From the NCBI GenBank assembly GCA_005881575.1, contig VBCA01000011.1, positions 1 through 64,000 on the forward strand: a DNA stretch of 64,000 nucleotides, given 5' to 3'. Shown here one piece after another: positions 7,999 through 15,994 of this stretch (position 1 is the stretch's first letter; every line of letters starts with the position of its first letter). The stretch is from Betaproteobacteria bacterium. GTDB lineage: Bacteria; Pseudomonadota; Gammaproteobacteria; Burkholderiales; SG8-39. The notes under the pieces are model-generated. The model was not told where the DNA came from and searched no databases. It saw only the letters and a list, made by a program, of their open reading frames with translations. The position numbers were made by a program, and so were the translations under genes.

Positions 7999-10900
7999 TG
8001 AGCGGCTTCAATCTCTCAGCCCTCGCCGTACGCGAGCGCTCCATCACCTTGTTCCTGCTCGTGGCGATCTCCATCGCCGGCGTCGTTGCCTTCCTGAAAT
8101 TGGGCCGGGCGGAAGACCCTTCCTTCACGATCAAGCAGATGACTGTAGTCACGGCCTGGCCGGGAGCGACGGCGAAGGAGATGGAAGAGCTGGTCGCTGA
8201 AAGGCTGGAAAAGCGGATGCAGGAACTGCGCTGGTATGACCGGACCGAGACCTTTACGCGGCCGGGCCTGGCGTTCACTACGGTGATCTTGCTTGACAGC
8301 ACGCCGCCCGCCGATGTCCCGGAGCAGTTCTATCAGGCGCGGAAGAAACTCGGCGACGAGGCGCATCACTTGCCGCTCGGCGTCATCGGTCCGATGGTGA
8401 ACGACGAATATTCCGACGTGACCTTTGCGCTCTATGCGTTGAAGGCGAAGGGCGAGCCTCATCGGCACCTCGTCCGCGATGCGGAAACCTTGCGCCAGCG
8501 CCTTCTGCACGTGCCGGGCGTCAAGAAGGTGAATATCATCGGCGAGCAAGCAGAAAGGATCTTCGTCGAGTTCTCCTACGACCGCCTCGCAACGCTGGGC
8601 GTGTCCCCTCGAGACATCTTCGCCGCGCTCAACAGCCGCAACGCCATGACGCCCGCCGGCGCGATCGAAGCCAAGGGCCCGCAAGTCTTCATCAGACTGG
8701 ACGGCGCCATCGACGATCTGCAGAAGATCCGCAATACGCCTGTTGCTGCGCAAGGCCGCACGCTGAAGCTCGCCGACATCGCCGAAGTGAAGCGGGGCTA
8801 CGAAGATCCAGCGAGCTTCCTGATCCGCAACAACGGCGACCCGACTTTGCTGCTCGGCGTGGTGATGCGCGAGGGATGGAACGGCCTCGACCTCGGCAAG
8901 GCGCTGGAAGCGGAAGCGGCTGCGATCAACGCGGAGATGCCGCTCGGCATGAGCCTCTCCAAGGTCACGGACCAGTCCGACAATATTCGCACGGCCGTCG
9001 ACGAGTTCATGGTCAAGTTTCTCGTCGCCCTCGGCGTGGTGATGCTGGTGAGCTTTCTCAGCATGGGATGGCGCGTCGGCATCATCGTCGCCGCGGCGGT
9101 TCCTCTGACGCTGGCCGCGGCATTCATCGTCATGGCGGCGACCGGCAAGGACTTCGACCGCATCACGCTCGGCTCGCTGATACTGGCCCTGGGACTGCTG
9201 GTCGACGACGCGATCATCGCCATCGAAATGATGGTCGTGAAGATGGAGGAGGGCTACGACCGCATCGGCGCAGCGGCCTATGCGTGGAGTCACACCGCCG
9301 CGCCCATGCTCGCCGGGACGCTGGTGACCGCGATAGGCTTCATGCCGAACGGCTTCGCCAGATCCACCGCCGGCGAGTACACCAGCAACATGTTCTGGAT
9401 CGTCGGCCTCGCGCTGATCGCATCTTGGGTCGTCGCCGTGGTGTTCACGCCTTATCTCGGGGTGAAGCTGCTCCCGGACATCAAAAAGCGCGAGGGCGGG
9501 CACGAGGCGATCTACGATACGCCGCGCTACAACCGCTTCCGCCAGCTCCTTGGCGTTGTGATTCGCCGCAAATGGCTGGTGGCGGGAACCGTGGTCGGTG
9601 CATTCTCGATCGCGGTGCTGGGCATGGGCGTGGTGAAGAAGCAGTTCTTTCCGACCTCCGATCGCCCGGAGGTGCTGGTCGAAGTGCAGATGTCGTATGG
9701 GACGTCCATCGAGACTACAAGCGCGACCACCGCCAAAGTCGAGGCGTGGTTGGTCAAGCAGCCGGAAGCCAAGGTCGTTACTGCGTACATCGGCCAGGGG
9801 GCACCGCGCTTCTTCCTTGCCATGTCACCGGAGTTGCCGGATCCCTCGTTCGCGAAGATCGTCGTATTGACGCCAGGCGAAGAGGCACGCGAGGCGCTCA
9901 AGTGGAGGTTACGAGAGGCGGTGGCCGGCGGCCTGGCGCCCGAGGCTCGCGTGCGGGTTACGCAGATAGTGTTCGGCCCGCCCTCGCCCTTCCCGGTGGC
10001 TTTCCGTGTGATGGGACCCGACCCGGACAAGCTTCGCGACATTGCGGCGCAGGCACTTGCCGTGATGCAGGCGAGTCTCCTGATGAGAACGGTCAATACC
10101 GATTGGGGCGAGCGCGTGCCCACGCTTCGTTTTGCGCTCGATCAGGACAGGCTGCAAAGCATCGGCTTGACGTCCAGCGACGTGGCTCAGCAGATGCAGT
10201 TCCTCCTGAGCGGCGTGCCGATCACCGAGGTCCGCGAAGACATCCGTTCGGTACAGGTTGCGGCGCGCTCGGCCGGAAACGCCCGGCTGGATCCGGGCAG
10301 GATCGCCGACTTCACGCTGGTGGGATCGGCCGGTCAACGAATTCCGCTGTCGCAGATCGGAACCGTGGACATCCGCATGGAAGACCCGATCCTGCGTCGC
10401 CGCGATCGCACGCCGACGATCACCGTGCGCGGCGACATTGCCGAGGGTTTGCACCCGCCGGACGTGTCCACGGCGGTGTGGAAGGAGCTCCAGCCCATCA
10501 TCGCGAAGCTGCCTTCGGGCTACCGCATAGAGCAGGGCGGTTCCATAGAGGAGTCCGGCAAGGCAAATCGCGCCCTGGCGCCGCTGTTCCCCATCATGAT
10601 CGCTCTCACGCTGATCACGATCATCTTTCAGGTCCGCTCGATCTCCGCGATGACCATGGTGTTCGCCACCGCGCCGCTGGGACTCATCGGCGTCATTCCA
10701 ACCTTGCTGTTATTCCAGCAGCCGTTCGGCATCAACGCACTGGTCGGGCTGGTCGCCCTTTCCGGGATCCTGATGCGCAACACGCTCATCCTGATCGGCC
10801 AGATCCGCCACAACGAGAAAGATGGATTGGCGCCATTCGATGCCGTGGTCGAGGCCACCGTGCAGCGCTCCCGCCCGGTCATCCTGACGGCACTGGCCGC

Positions 10901-11099
10901 GATGCTGGCGTTCATTCCGCTCACCCAGTCGGTCTTCTGGGGAACGCTGGCGTACACCTTGATCGGCGGAACCTTCGCAGGGACGGTTCTCACGCTCGTG
11001 TTCCTGCCGGCCTTGTACGCCATCTGGTTCAGGATCAAGCCGGTCGCGAAGGGCGAGCACGCCGCTGGCGAGATTCGAGCGGAGCCTGTCCCTGCCTAG
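7998..11099 (+). CDS. RND efflux pump inner-membrane permease (AcrB/TriC-like)
   Basis: A 1033-residue proton-driven resistance-nodulation-division exporter. It shows the N-terminal TM1 (RSITLFLLVAISIAGVVAFLK), the porter-domain signature FTIKQMTVVTAWPGA, and the proton-relay Asp pair in TM4 (GLLVDDAIIAIEM). The second duplicated half has the later TM segments. The residue that is Lys in AcrB TM10 lies here in GILMRNTLILIG and appears to be Arg, as in some TriC/MexK-type pumps. The start overlaps the adaptor stop by one base. With the adaptor and channel this completes a tripartite pump; its substrates are unknown. Confidence 0.95.
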   Translation: MSGFNLSALAVRERSITLFLLVAISIAGVVAFLKLGRAEDPSFTIKQMTVVTAWPGATAKEMEELVAERLEKRMQELRWYDRTETFTRPGLAFTTVILLDSTPPADVPEQFYQARKKLGDEAHHLPLGVIGPMVNDEYSDVTFALYALKAKGEPHRHLVRDAETLRQRLLHVPGVKKVNIIGEQAERIFVEFSYDRLATLGVSPRDIFAALNSRNAMTPAGAIEAKGPQVFIRLDGAIDDLQKIRNTPVAAQGRTLKLADIAEVKRGYEDPASFLIRNNGDPTLLLGVVMREGWNGLDLGKALEAEAAAINAEMPLGMSLSKVTDQSDNIRTAVDEFMVKFLVALGVVMLVSFLSMGWRVGIIVAAAVPLTLAAAFIVMAATGKDFDRITLGSLILALGLLVDDAIIAIEMMVVKMEEGYDRIGAAAYAWSHTAAPMLAGTLVTAIGFMPNGFARSTAGEYTSNMFWIVGLALIASWVVAVVFTPYLGVKLLPDIKKREGGHEAIYDTPRYNRFRQLLGVVIRRKWLVAGTVVGAFSIAVLGMGVVKKQFFPTSDRPEVLVEVQMSYGTSIETTSATTAKVEAWLVKQPEAKVVTAYIGQGAPRFFLAMSPELPDPSFAKIVVLTPGEEAREALKWRLREAVAGGLAPEARVRVTQIVFGPPSPFPVAFRVMGPDPDKLRDIAAQALAVMQASLLMRTVNTDWGERVPTLRFALDQDRLQSIGLTSSDVAQQMQFLLSGVPITEVREDIRSVQVAARSAGNARLDPGRIADFTLVGSAGQRIPLSQIGTVDIRMEDPILRRRDRTPTITVRGDIAEGLHPPDVSTAVWKELQPIIAKLPSGYRIEQGGSIEESGKANRALAPLFPIMIALTLITIIFQVRSISAMTMVFATAPLGLIGVIPTLLLFQQPFGINALVGLVALSGILMRNTLILIGQIRHNEKDGLAPFDAVVEATVQRSRPVILTALAAMLAFIPLTQSVFWGTLAYTLIGGTFAGTVLTLVFLPALYAIWFRIKPVAKGEHAAGEIRAEPVPA

Positions 11100-11146
11100 C
11101 AGAACATCCACTGAGTTCACGACCACCACCATTGAAAGGCATTCCC

Positions 11147-11980
11147 ATGAAGATCGGAAGCAAGGACATCATGCAGAGCAAGACAGCGCTCGTTACAGGC
11201 GCCTCGTCAGGCATCGGCGAAGCCACGGCGGAACGCCTCGCGATGGCGGGCTACAAGGTCTACGGCACCAGCAGACGCGCAGCCAAGGCGAACCAACGAT
11301 CGTTCGAGCTACTGCCCCTCGACGTGACCAGCAGTGAATCCGTCGAAACCACCGTCAAGGAAGTGCTGCGCTTGGAAGGCCGAATCGACCTGCTCGTGAA
11401 CAACGCCGGCTTCGGTATCGCTCCGGCCGCAGCGGAAGAGAGCTCGATTGAACAGGCCCGGTCGATTTTCGAGACGAACTTCTTTGGCATCGTCCGGATG
11501 ACGCGTGCCGTCGTGCCCCACATGCGACGTCAACGGGCTGGCCGCATCATCAACATCGGCTCTGTGCTTGGCTTCCTGCCGATGCCGTACGCGGCGCTCT
11601 ATGCCGCGACCAAGCACGCGGTCGAAGGCTACTCGGAATCGCTCGACCATGAGCTGCGCACCAGGGGCATCCGGGTATCGGTCATCGAGCCTGCATACAC
11701 GAAGACGCAGTTCGACGCGAACTTCGTGGAGCCTGACTCCAAGTTGGATGAGTATCGCGAGATTCGCGCATCGTTGGGCAAGACACTAACGGAGGTGATG
11801 GCCGCCGCCGATGATCCGGGCATCGTGGCCGACGTCGTGCTCAAAGCTGCCTGCGCGGCGCGCCCGAAGCTCCGATACACGGCAGGTGTCCGCGCGGGCC
11901 GCCTGCGATTGCTTCGCCGATTCGCGCCTGCCGGCTTGGTGGACACCGGGATTCGAAAAGACCTGCGGCTCGACTCGTAG
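11147..11980 (+). CDS. Short-chain dehydrogenase/reductase
   Basis: A 277-residue classical SDR. The nucleotide-binding motif TGASSGIGEA starts near residue 15, NNAGFG follows, and the catalytic set is Ser in INIGSVLGF with YAATK (Tyr and Lys). The ATG at 11147 has AAAGG seven bases upstream. It is the last gene behind the efflux operon, 47 bases after the pump stop. SDRs in TetR-controlled efflux clusters often detoxify reactive carbonyls, but that is only a contextual guess here. The C-terminus is basic (RAGRLRLLRRF). Confidence 0.9.
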   Translation: MKIGSKDIMQSKTALVTGASSGIGEATAERLAMAGYKVYGTSRRAAKANQRSFELLPLDVTSSESVETTVKEVLRLEGRIDLLVNNAGFGIAPAAAEESSIEQARSIFETNFFGIVRMTRAVVPHMRRQRAGRIINIGSVLGFLPMPYAALYAATKHAVEGYSESLDHELRTRGIRVSVIEPAYTKTQFDANFVEPDSKLDEYREIRASLGKTLTEVMAAADDPGIVADVVLKAACAARPKLRYTAGVRAGRLRLLRRFAPAGLVDTGIRKDLRLDS

Positions 11981-12287
11981 ACGGGATCGCGATGAAGGGC
12001 ATCCGTCGTCGATCGCTATGGAAACGAAGACGGCCTACGAGCTGACGACATGCCGGACCGAAGCTGCGAGAGGAATGACGTGGCAGGGTGTGGAGTGCGC
12101 ACGCGAAGGCACCCAATGGCGCTGTCGCACCAAGTCGCGCAGGCACTTCAGGGAGCAACAAAGCCGCCTCGGCAAAGCACGTAGGCACGTTCGAAGTAAG
12201 GTGCGGGCTCTCGCTCCGTCCGGTAACATGCGCCTTGGAACATGCATCACCGCCCTTAGCCGTCGAGATTCTCAGGCCTTCGCAATC
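11981..12287. other. Intergenic stretch with no recognisable gene
   Basis: About 300 bp between the SDR gene and the second island repeat. Open frames crossing it are short or composition-driven and have no plausible ribosome-binding site. I see no RNA gene, promoter pair or strong terminator. It may be decayed island DNA. Confidence 0.6.
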
Positions 12288-12364
12288 GGCGGTAATTCCG
12301 ACGGTATCCAACGTATGCAGCCGCCCAAAAATCACGTTTCTCCAGGGCCTTACGCCCTGGGGTT
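12288..12364 (+). repeat. Structured island repeat, copy 2, next to the right att-like site
   Basis: This copy starts GGCGGTAATTCCGACGGTAT and aligns with 2942-3019 along its length with few gaps. A perfect 7 bp stem CCAGGGC/GCCCTGG with loop CTTAC spans 12342-12360. Only four bases separate the repeat from the IEWE-stop copy at 12369. This position suggests a subterminal recombinase-binding or structural element of the integrating unit. Confidence 0.72.
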
Positions 12365-12368
12365 GATA

Positions 12369-12383
12369 ATTGAGTGGGAGTGA
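12369..12383 (+). repeat. Right att-like repeat (relic of the original guaA end)
   Basis: ATTGAGTGGGAGTGA reads Ile-Glu-Trp-Glu-stop in frame, exactly like the guaA terminus but with synonymous codons. The tadA ATG follows with no gap. No guaA coding sequence precedes it, so it is best explained as the ancestral guaA 3' end pushed away by integration. It also supplies GGGAG as the tadA ribosome-binding site. Confidence 0.78.
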
Positions 12384-13314
<931 letters not shown>

Positions 13315-13485
13315 GTCCGCGCGCCGTGCGGCGTTTCGGGTGCTGAGAGATCAGACACTTAACCCTCCGCACGCAATCGATCGATACCTGAACTCACACA
13401 CTGCATCTCCAGCCTGATGAATTTGAAGGCGAACTTGGCCAAGCGTAGACTGACACGCCAGATTAGATGGTTTTTCGGAAGATGA

Positions 13486-13797
13486 TTGAACGTCGGACCT
13501 CGCAACATCGCCGCTTGCAGTAAACGTGGTGCCGTCATTCCGCAGAAGGGTAAGACGCGCATCTCGATCTTCATCGACAACGCCGTACTCGACGAATTCC
13601 GAACACGAGCCGATAGATCGGGGACCGGGTATCAAACGATGATGAATGACGCACTTCGGAAATACTTATCCAAAACCGACCAACCTATTACCGAGAAAAC
13701 CTTGCGCCACGTGCTGCGCCAAGAGATGCCCGAGTACCTGCGAGGTCTAACCACCGCATCCGCTCGGACGCGCGCCAAGAGCGGCGCGCGCCGGTGA
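13486..13797 (+). CDS. BrnA-type antitoxin with a degraded N-terminus
   Basis: The core KRGAVIPQKGKTRISIFIDNAVLDEF and SGTGYQTMMNDALRKYL match BrnA/ribbon-helix-helix antitoxins, which bind DNA and neutralise BrnT RNases. Relatives usually start with a short MKxEYDFS-like segment before KRGAV. Here that part reads NVGPRNIAACS from a TTG start, with no normal ATG, so the 5' end looks eroded or replaced. The C-terminus has a basic Arg/Lys/Ala tail. No intact brnT lies upstream. The reading frame is otherwise open. It may be an orphan antitoxin or a relic. Confidence 0.6.
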   Translation: MNVGPRNIAACSKRGAVIPQKGKTRISIFIDNAVLDEFRTRADRSGTGYQTMMNDALRKYLSKTDQPITEKTLRHVLRQEMPEYLRGLTTASARTRAKSGARR

Positions 13798-13861
13798 TGC
13801 GGGACGTTAGCCGTGCGCGCGTGGCGCGCCGCACTGGATGACCTCACAAACGGAGATGAGC

Positions 13862-14911
13862 ATGCGAACGAGGCTCACGGAGGCTTTCGGAATTCCGTAT
13901 CCAATCGTATGTGCCCCGATGGCGCTGGTCACCGGCGGCCGCCTCGCGGCCGCCGTCTCGCGCGCAGGGGGTCTCGGTATCGTCGGCGGAGGGTATGCCG
14001 GCACTCTCGGCGGTGAACCCGACCTGCGGCAGGAGTTGAGCCATGTGCGCGGTCAGAAGTTCGGCGTCGGGTTCATTACGTGGGCGCTGGCGCGCGCGCC
14101 GCACATGCTGGAGGTCGCGCTTGATCATTCGCCCTATTGCGTGTTCCTCTCTTTCGGCGATCCCAGGCTGTTCGCCGAGCAAGTTCGCAGCAGCGGCGCC
14201 AAGCTAATCTGCCAGGTGCAGTGCCTCAGGCACGTCGATGAAGCACTCGAAGCAGGCGCCGTTGCCATCGTAGCTCAAGGGGCCGAGGCAGGCGGCCACG
14301 GCGCCGTGCGTTCGACGCTGCCTTTCGTCCCGGAGGTCGCCGATTACTTGGCAAAGCATTCACCGACGACGCTCCTAATCGCGGCCGGCGGTATTGCGGA
14401 TGGTCGCGGACTCGCCGCAGCGCTGATGCTTGGTGCCGACGGCGTGCTCGTCGGTACGCGGTTTTGGGCCTCGGAAGAGGCGTTAGCCCCGAAAGTCGCG
14501 ACCGACCGAGCAATGAAGGCGACTGGCGACGATACAGTTCGCTCGAAAGCGATGGATGCACTGCGCGGCGTTCCGTGGCCCGACGAGTTTTCATTCCGGG
14601 TGGTCAAGAACGCGTTCACCCAACAGTGGGCTCACCGCGAGGCGGAAGCCGCGGCAGCATTTGGCAGCCTACAGGCAGCATACGCTGAGGCTAGGGCACG
14701 ACAAGACTTCGATGTTGTCGCAATCGTTGCAGGCGAATGCGTCGGCATCGTTCACGACCGCCCGGCCGCGGCACGCATTGTCGAGCTCATGGTGTCCGGG
14801 GCGCGCATACTCTTGAACCGCGGGGCAGCGCTCGATTTTAGGGACAGCACGGCTAATCCTGCGTCGCACCGGACCAGCGCAAGCGTTCAAAAACGCTTTC
14901 CCGCCGGATGA
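13862..14911 (+). CDS. Nitronate monooxygenase (2-nitropropane dioxygenase family)
   Basis: An FMN TIM-barrel oxygenase of about 349 residues that oxidises alkyl nitronates such as propionate-3-nitronate. Motifs: the N-terminal FGIPYPIVCAPMALVTGG, the AQGAEAGGHGA segment with the likely catalytic His, and phosphate-binding AAGGIADGRGLAAALMLGADGVLVGTRF. I chose the ATG at 13862, which has GGAG about seven bases upstream; ATGs at 13838 and 13856 are alternatives. It stands alone after the BrnA-like gene. Confidence 0.9.
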   Translation: MRTRLTEAFGIPYPIVCAPMALVTGGRLAAAVSRAGGLGIVGGGYAGTLGGEPDLRQELSHVRGQKFGVGFITWALARAPHMLEVALDHSPYCVFLSFGDPRLFAEQVRSSGAKLICQVQCLRHVDEALEAGAVAIVAQGAEAGGHGAVRSTLPFVPEVADYLAKHSPTTLLIAAGGIADGRGLAAALMLGADGVLVGTRFWASEEALAPKVATDRAMKATGDDTVRSKAMDALRGVPWPDEFSFRVVKNAFTQQWAHREAEAAAAFGSLQAAYAEARARQDFDVVAIVAGECVGIVHDRPAAARIVELMVSGARILLNRGAALDFRDSTANPASHRTSASVQKRFPAG

Positions 14912-14923
14912 CGCGTTTATTCG

Positions 14924-14945
14924 GACGATCGATTGGTCGTCTTTC
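14924..14945 (+). terminator. Weak possible terminator after nitronate monooxygenase
   Basis: GACGATC and GGTCGTC form a 7 bp stem (one G-U pair) with loop GATT, followed by TTTC. The U-tract is short, so this is a weak intrinsic terminator candidate. Confidence 0.35.
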
Positions 14946-15021
14946 AAACCTTGTCCCGCGACATAAGGCCATCTAAGCCTTGCGTGCTGCCGACACCCGT
15001 AAGCGGGCGCGGTTGACGCCC

Positions 15022-15474
15022 ATGACTCCCTTCTTCGCCTTTCTCCACCACCTCGCGGCCTTCACCCTGGTCGCCGCCCTGGCGGTCGAATTCGTTCTGA
15101 TCCGGGGCGAGCTCAACCTCGGAACCGCACGGAAGCTGCAGCGCATCGATATGGTTTTCGGCCTCTCGGCGGGGGTCGTTCTGGTCGTCGGCCTGCTACG
15201 GGTCTTTTATTTCGAGAAGGGCGCGTCCTACTACTTCCACAGCGCGCCCTTCATCGCCAAGCTGTCCCTTTTCGTGATCGTGGGACTGCTCTCGATCTAC
15301 CCGACCGTCGAATTCGCGTCCTGGAGCAAGTCCTTGAAACAGGGACGGATGCCGGCACTGACCGACAGCAAGATCGCCTCGATCCGCTCGGTCATTCACT
15401 GGGAGCTGGCCGCAGTGGTCGCGATAATCCTGTGCGCCGCGCTCATGGCAAGGGGTGTCGGATATCTTGGATGA
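15022..15474 (+). CDS. DUF2214 family inner-membrane protein
   Basis: A 150-residue protein with four predicted membrane helices. The characteristic DUF2214 pattern is FLHHLAAFTLVAALAVEFVL at the start, then VGLLRVFYFEKG, and YFHSAPFIAKLSLFVIVGLLSIYPTVEF. The conserved paired His near the N-terminus could bind a haem or metal, but the function is unknown. I chose the ATG at 15022; an upstream TTG at 14980 adds a basic stretch unlike the family. It precedes the molybdenum hydroxylase genes on the same strand, separated by 49 bases. Confidence 0.82.
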   Translation: MTPFFAFLHHLAAFTLVAALAVEFVLIRGELNLGTARKLQRIDMVFGLSAGVVLVVGLLRVFYFEKGASYYFHSAPFIAKLSLFVIVGLLSIYPTVEFASWSKSLKQGRMPALTDSKIASIRSVIHWELAAVVAIILCAALMARGVGYLG

Positions 15475-15523
15475 CCCCGGCTTTCTCATATAAGATTCGG
15501 CGACAGCTCAAAGGAGGATGTCC

Positions 15524-15985
15524 ATGGCTAAACTCAACATCAACGGCAAGGTGCGCGACGTGCAGGCTGAGGCCGACACGCCGCTCCTGTGGGTGATCCG
15601 CGAGCAGGCGGGCCTGACGGGCACGAAGTACGGCTGCGGGGTCGCGCAGTGCGGCGCCTGCTCCGTGCATATCAACGGCGAGGTGCGGCGCTCCTGCTCC
15701 GTTCCGGTCAGCGCCATCAAGCCCGGAGACAGGATCGTCACCATCGAAGGGCTCTCGGTGACCGCCTCCCACCCGGTGCAGAAGGCCTGGGCGGCGCTCG
15801 ACGTGCCGCAGTGCGGCTACTGCCAGTCGGGGCAGATCATGGCGGCCAGCGCCCTACTGAGGAAAAACCCGCAGCCGACCGACACGGATATCGACGAGGC
15901 GATGACGAACATCTGCCGCTGCGGCACCTACCAGCGCATTCGCGCGGCCGTGCATATGGCCGCCGGCATGGCGAAGAAGGCCTAG
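15524..15985 (+). CDS. Molybdenum hydroxylase small [2Fe-2S] subunit (IorA-like)
   Basis: A 153-residue electron-transfer subunit of a xanthine-oxidase-family enzyme. The plant-type ferredoxin cluster ligands are in [15 protein letters not shown] plus a later Cys (RRSC). The second cluster ligands are in [12 protein letters not shown] and [12 protein letters not shown] chose the ATG at 15524, six bases after AGGAGG; the ATG at 15518 touches the Shine-Dalgarno. It lies nine bases before the large subunit, and no FAD subunit is present. This is the two-subunit layout of isoquinoline 1-oxidoreductase and related aldehyde dehydrogenases that pass electrons to a cytochrome. Confidence 0.93.
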   Translation: MAKLNINGKVRDVQAEADTPLLWVIREQAGLTGTKYGCGVAQCGACSVHINGEVRRSCSVPVSAIKPGDRIVTIEGLSVTASHPVQKAWAALDVPQCGYCQSGQIMAASALLRKNPQPTDTDIDEAMTNICRCGTYQRIRAAVHMAAGMAKKA

Positions 15986-15994
15986 GAGACGACC

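Larger units (their letters stand above)
2276..12383. mobile_element. Genomic island inserted between guaA and tadA
   Basis: About 10.1 kb separates guaA from tadA, genes that sit close together in many betaproteobacteria. The island is bounded by two copies of the guaA terminal codons. The right-hand copy ends with TGA directly followed by the tadA ATG, so guaA and tadA were probably adjacent before insertion. The cargo is accessory: a damaged toxin-antitoxin pair, a TetR regulator, MATE and RND efflux genes and a short-chain dehydrogenase. Two copies of a structured ~78 bp repeat lie inside it. No integrase, excisionase, transposase or origin is visible, so the element is non-autonomous or a relic. 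Insertion at guaA is well supported; the exact mechanism is inferred. Confidence 0.7.

Noticed and set aside
12288-12364. Repeat copy 2 as an integron attC site
   Set aside because: The hairpin and position are suggestive, but I see no matching GTTRRRY/RYYYAAC core pair and no integron integrase.
11811-12383. 190-residue frame between the SDR gene and tadA
   Set aside because: It starts inside the SDR gene and has no family features. Only its last four codons matter, as the relic of the guaA end.
13416-13484. Short frame resembling part of BrnT (NLKANLAK)
   Set aside because: The match is too short and breaks at a stop. It is kept only as a hint of a lost toxin.
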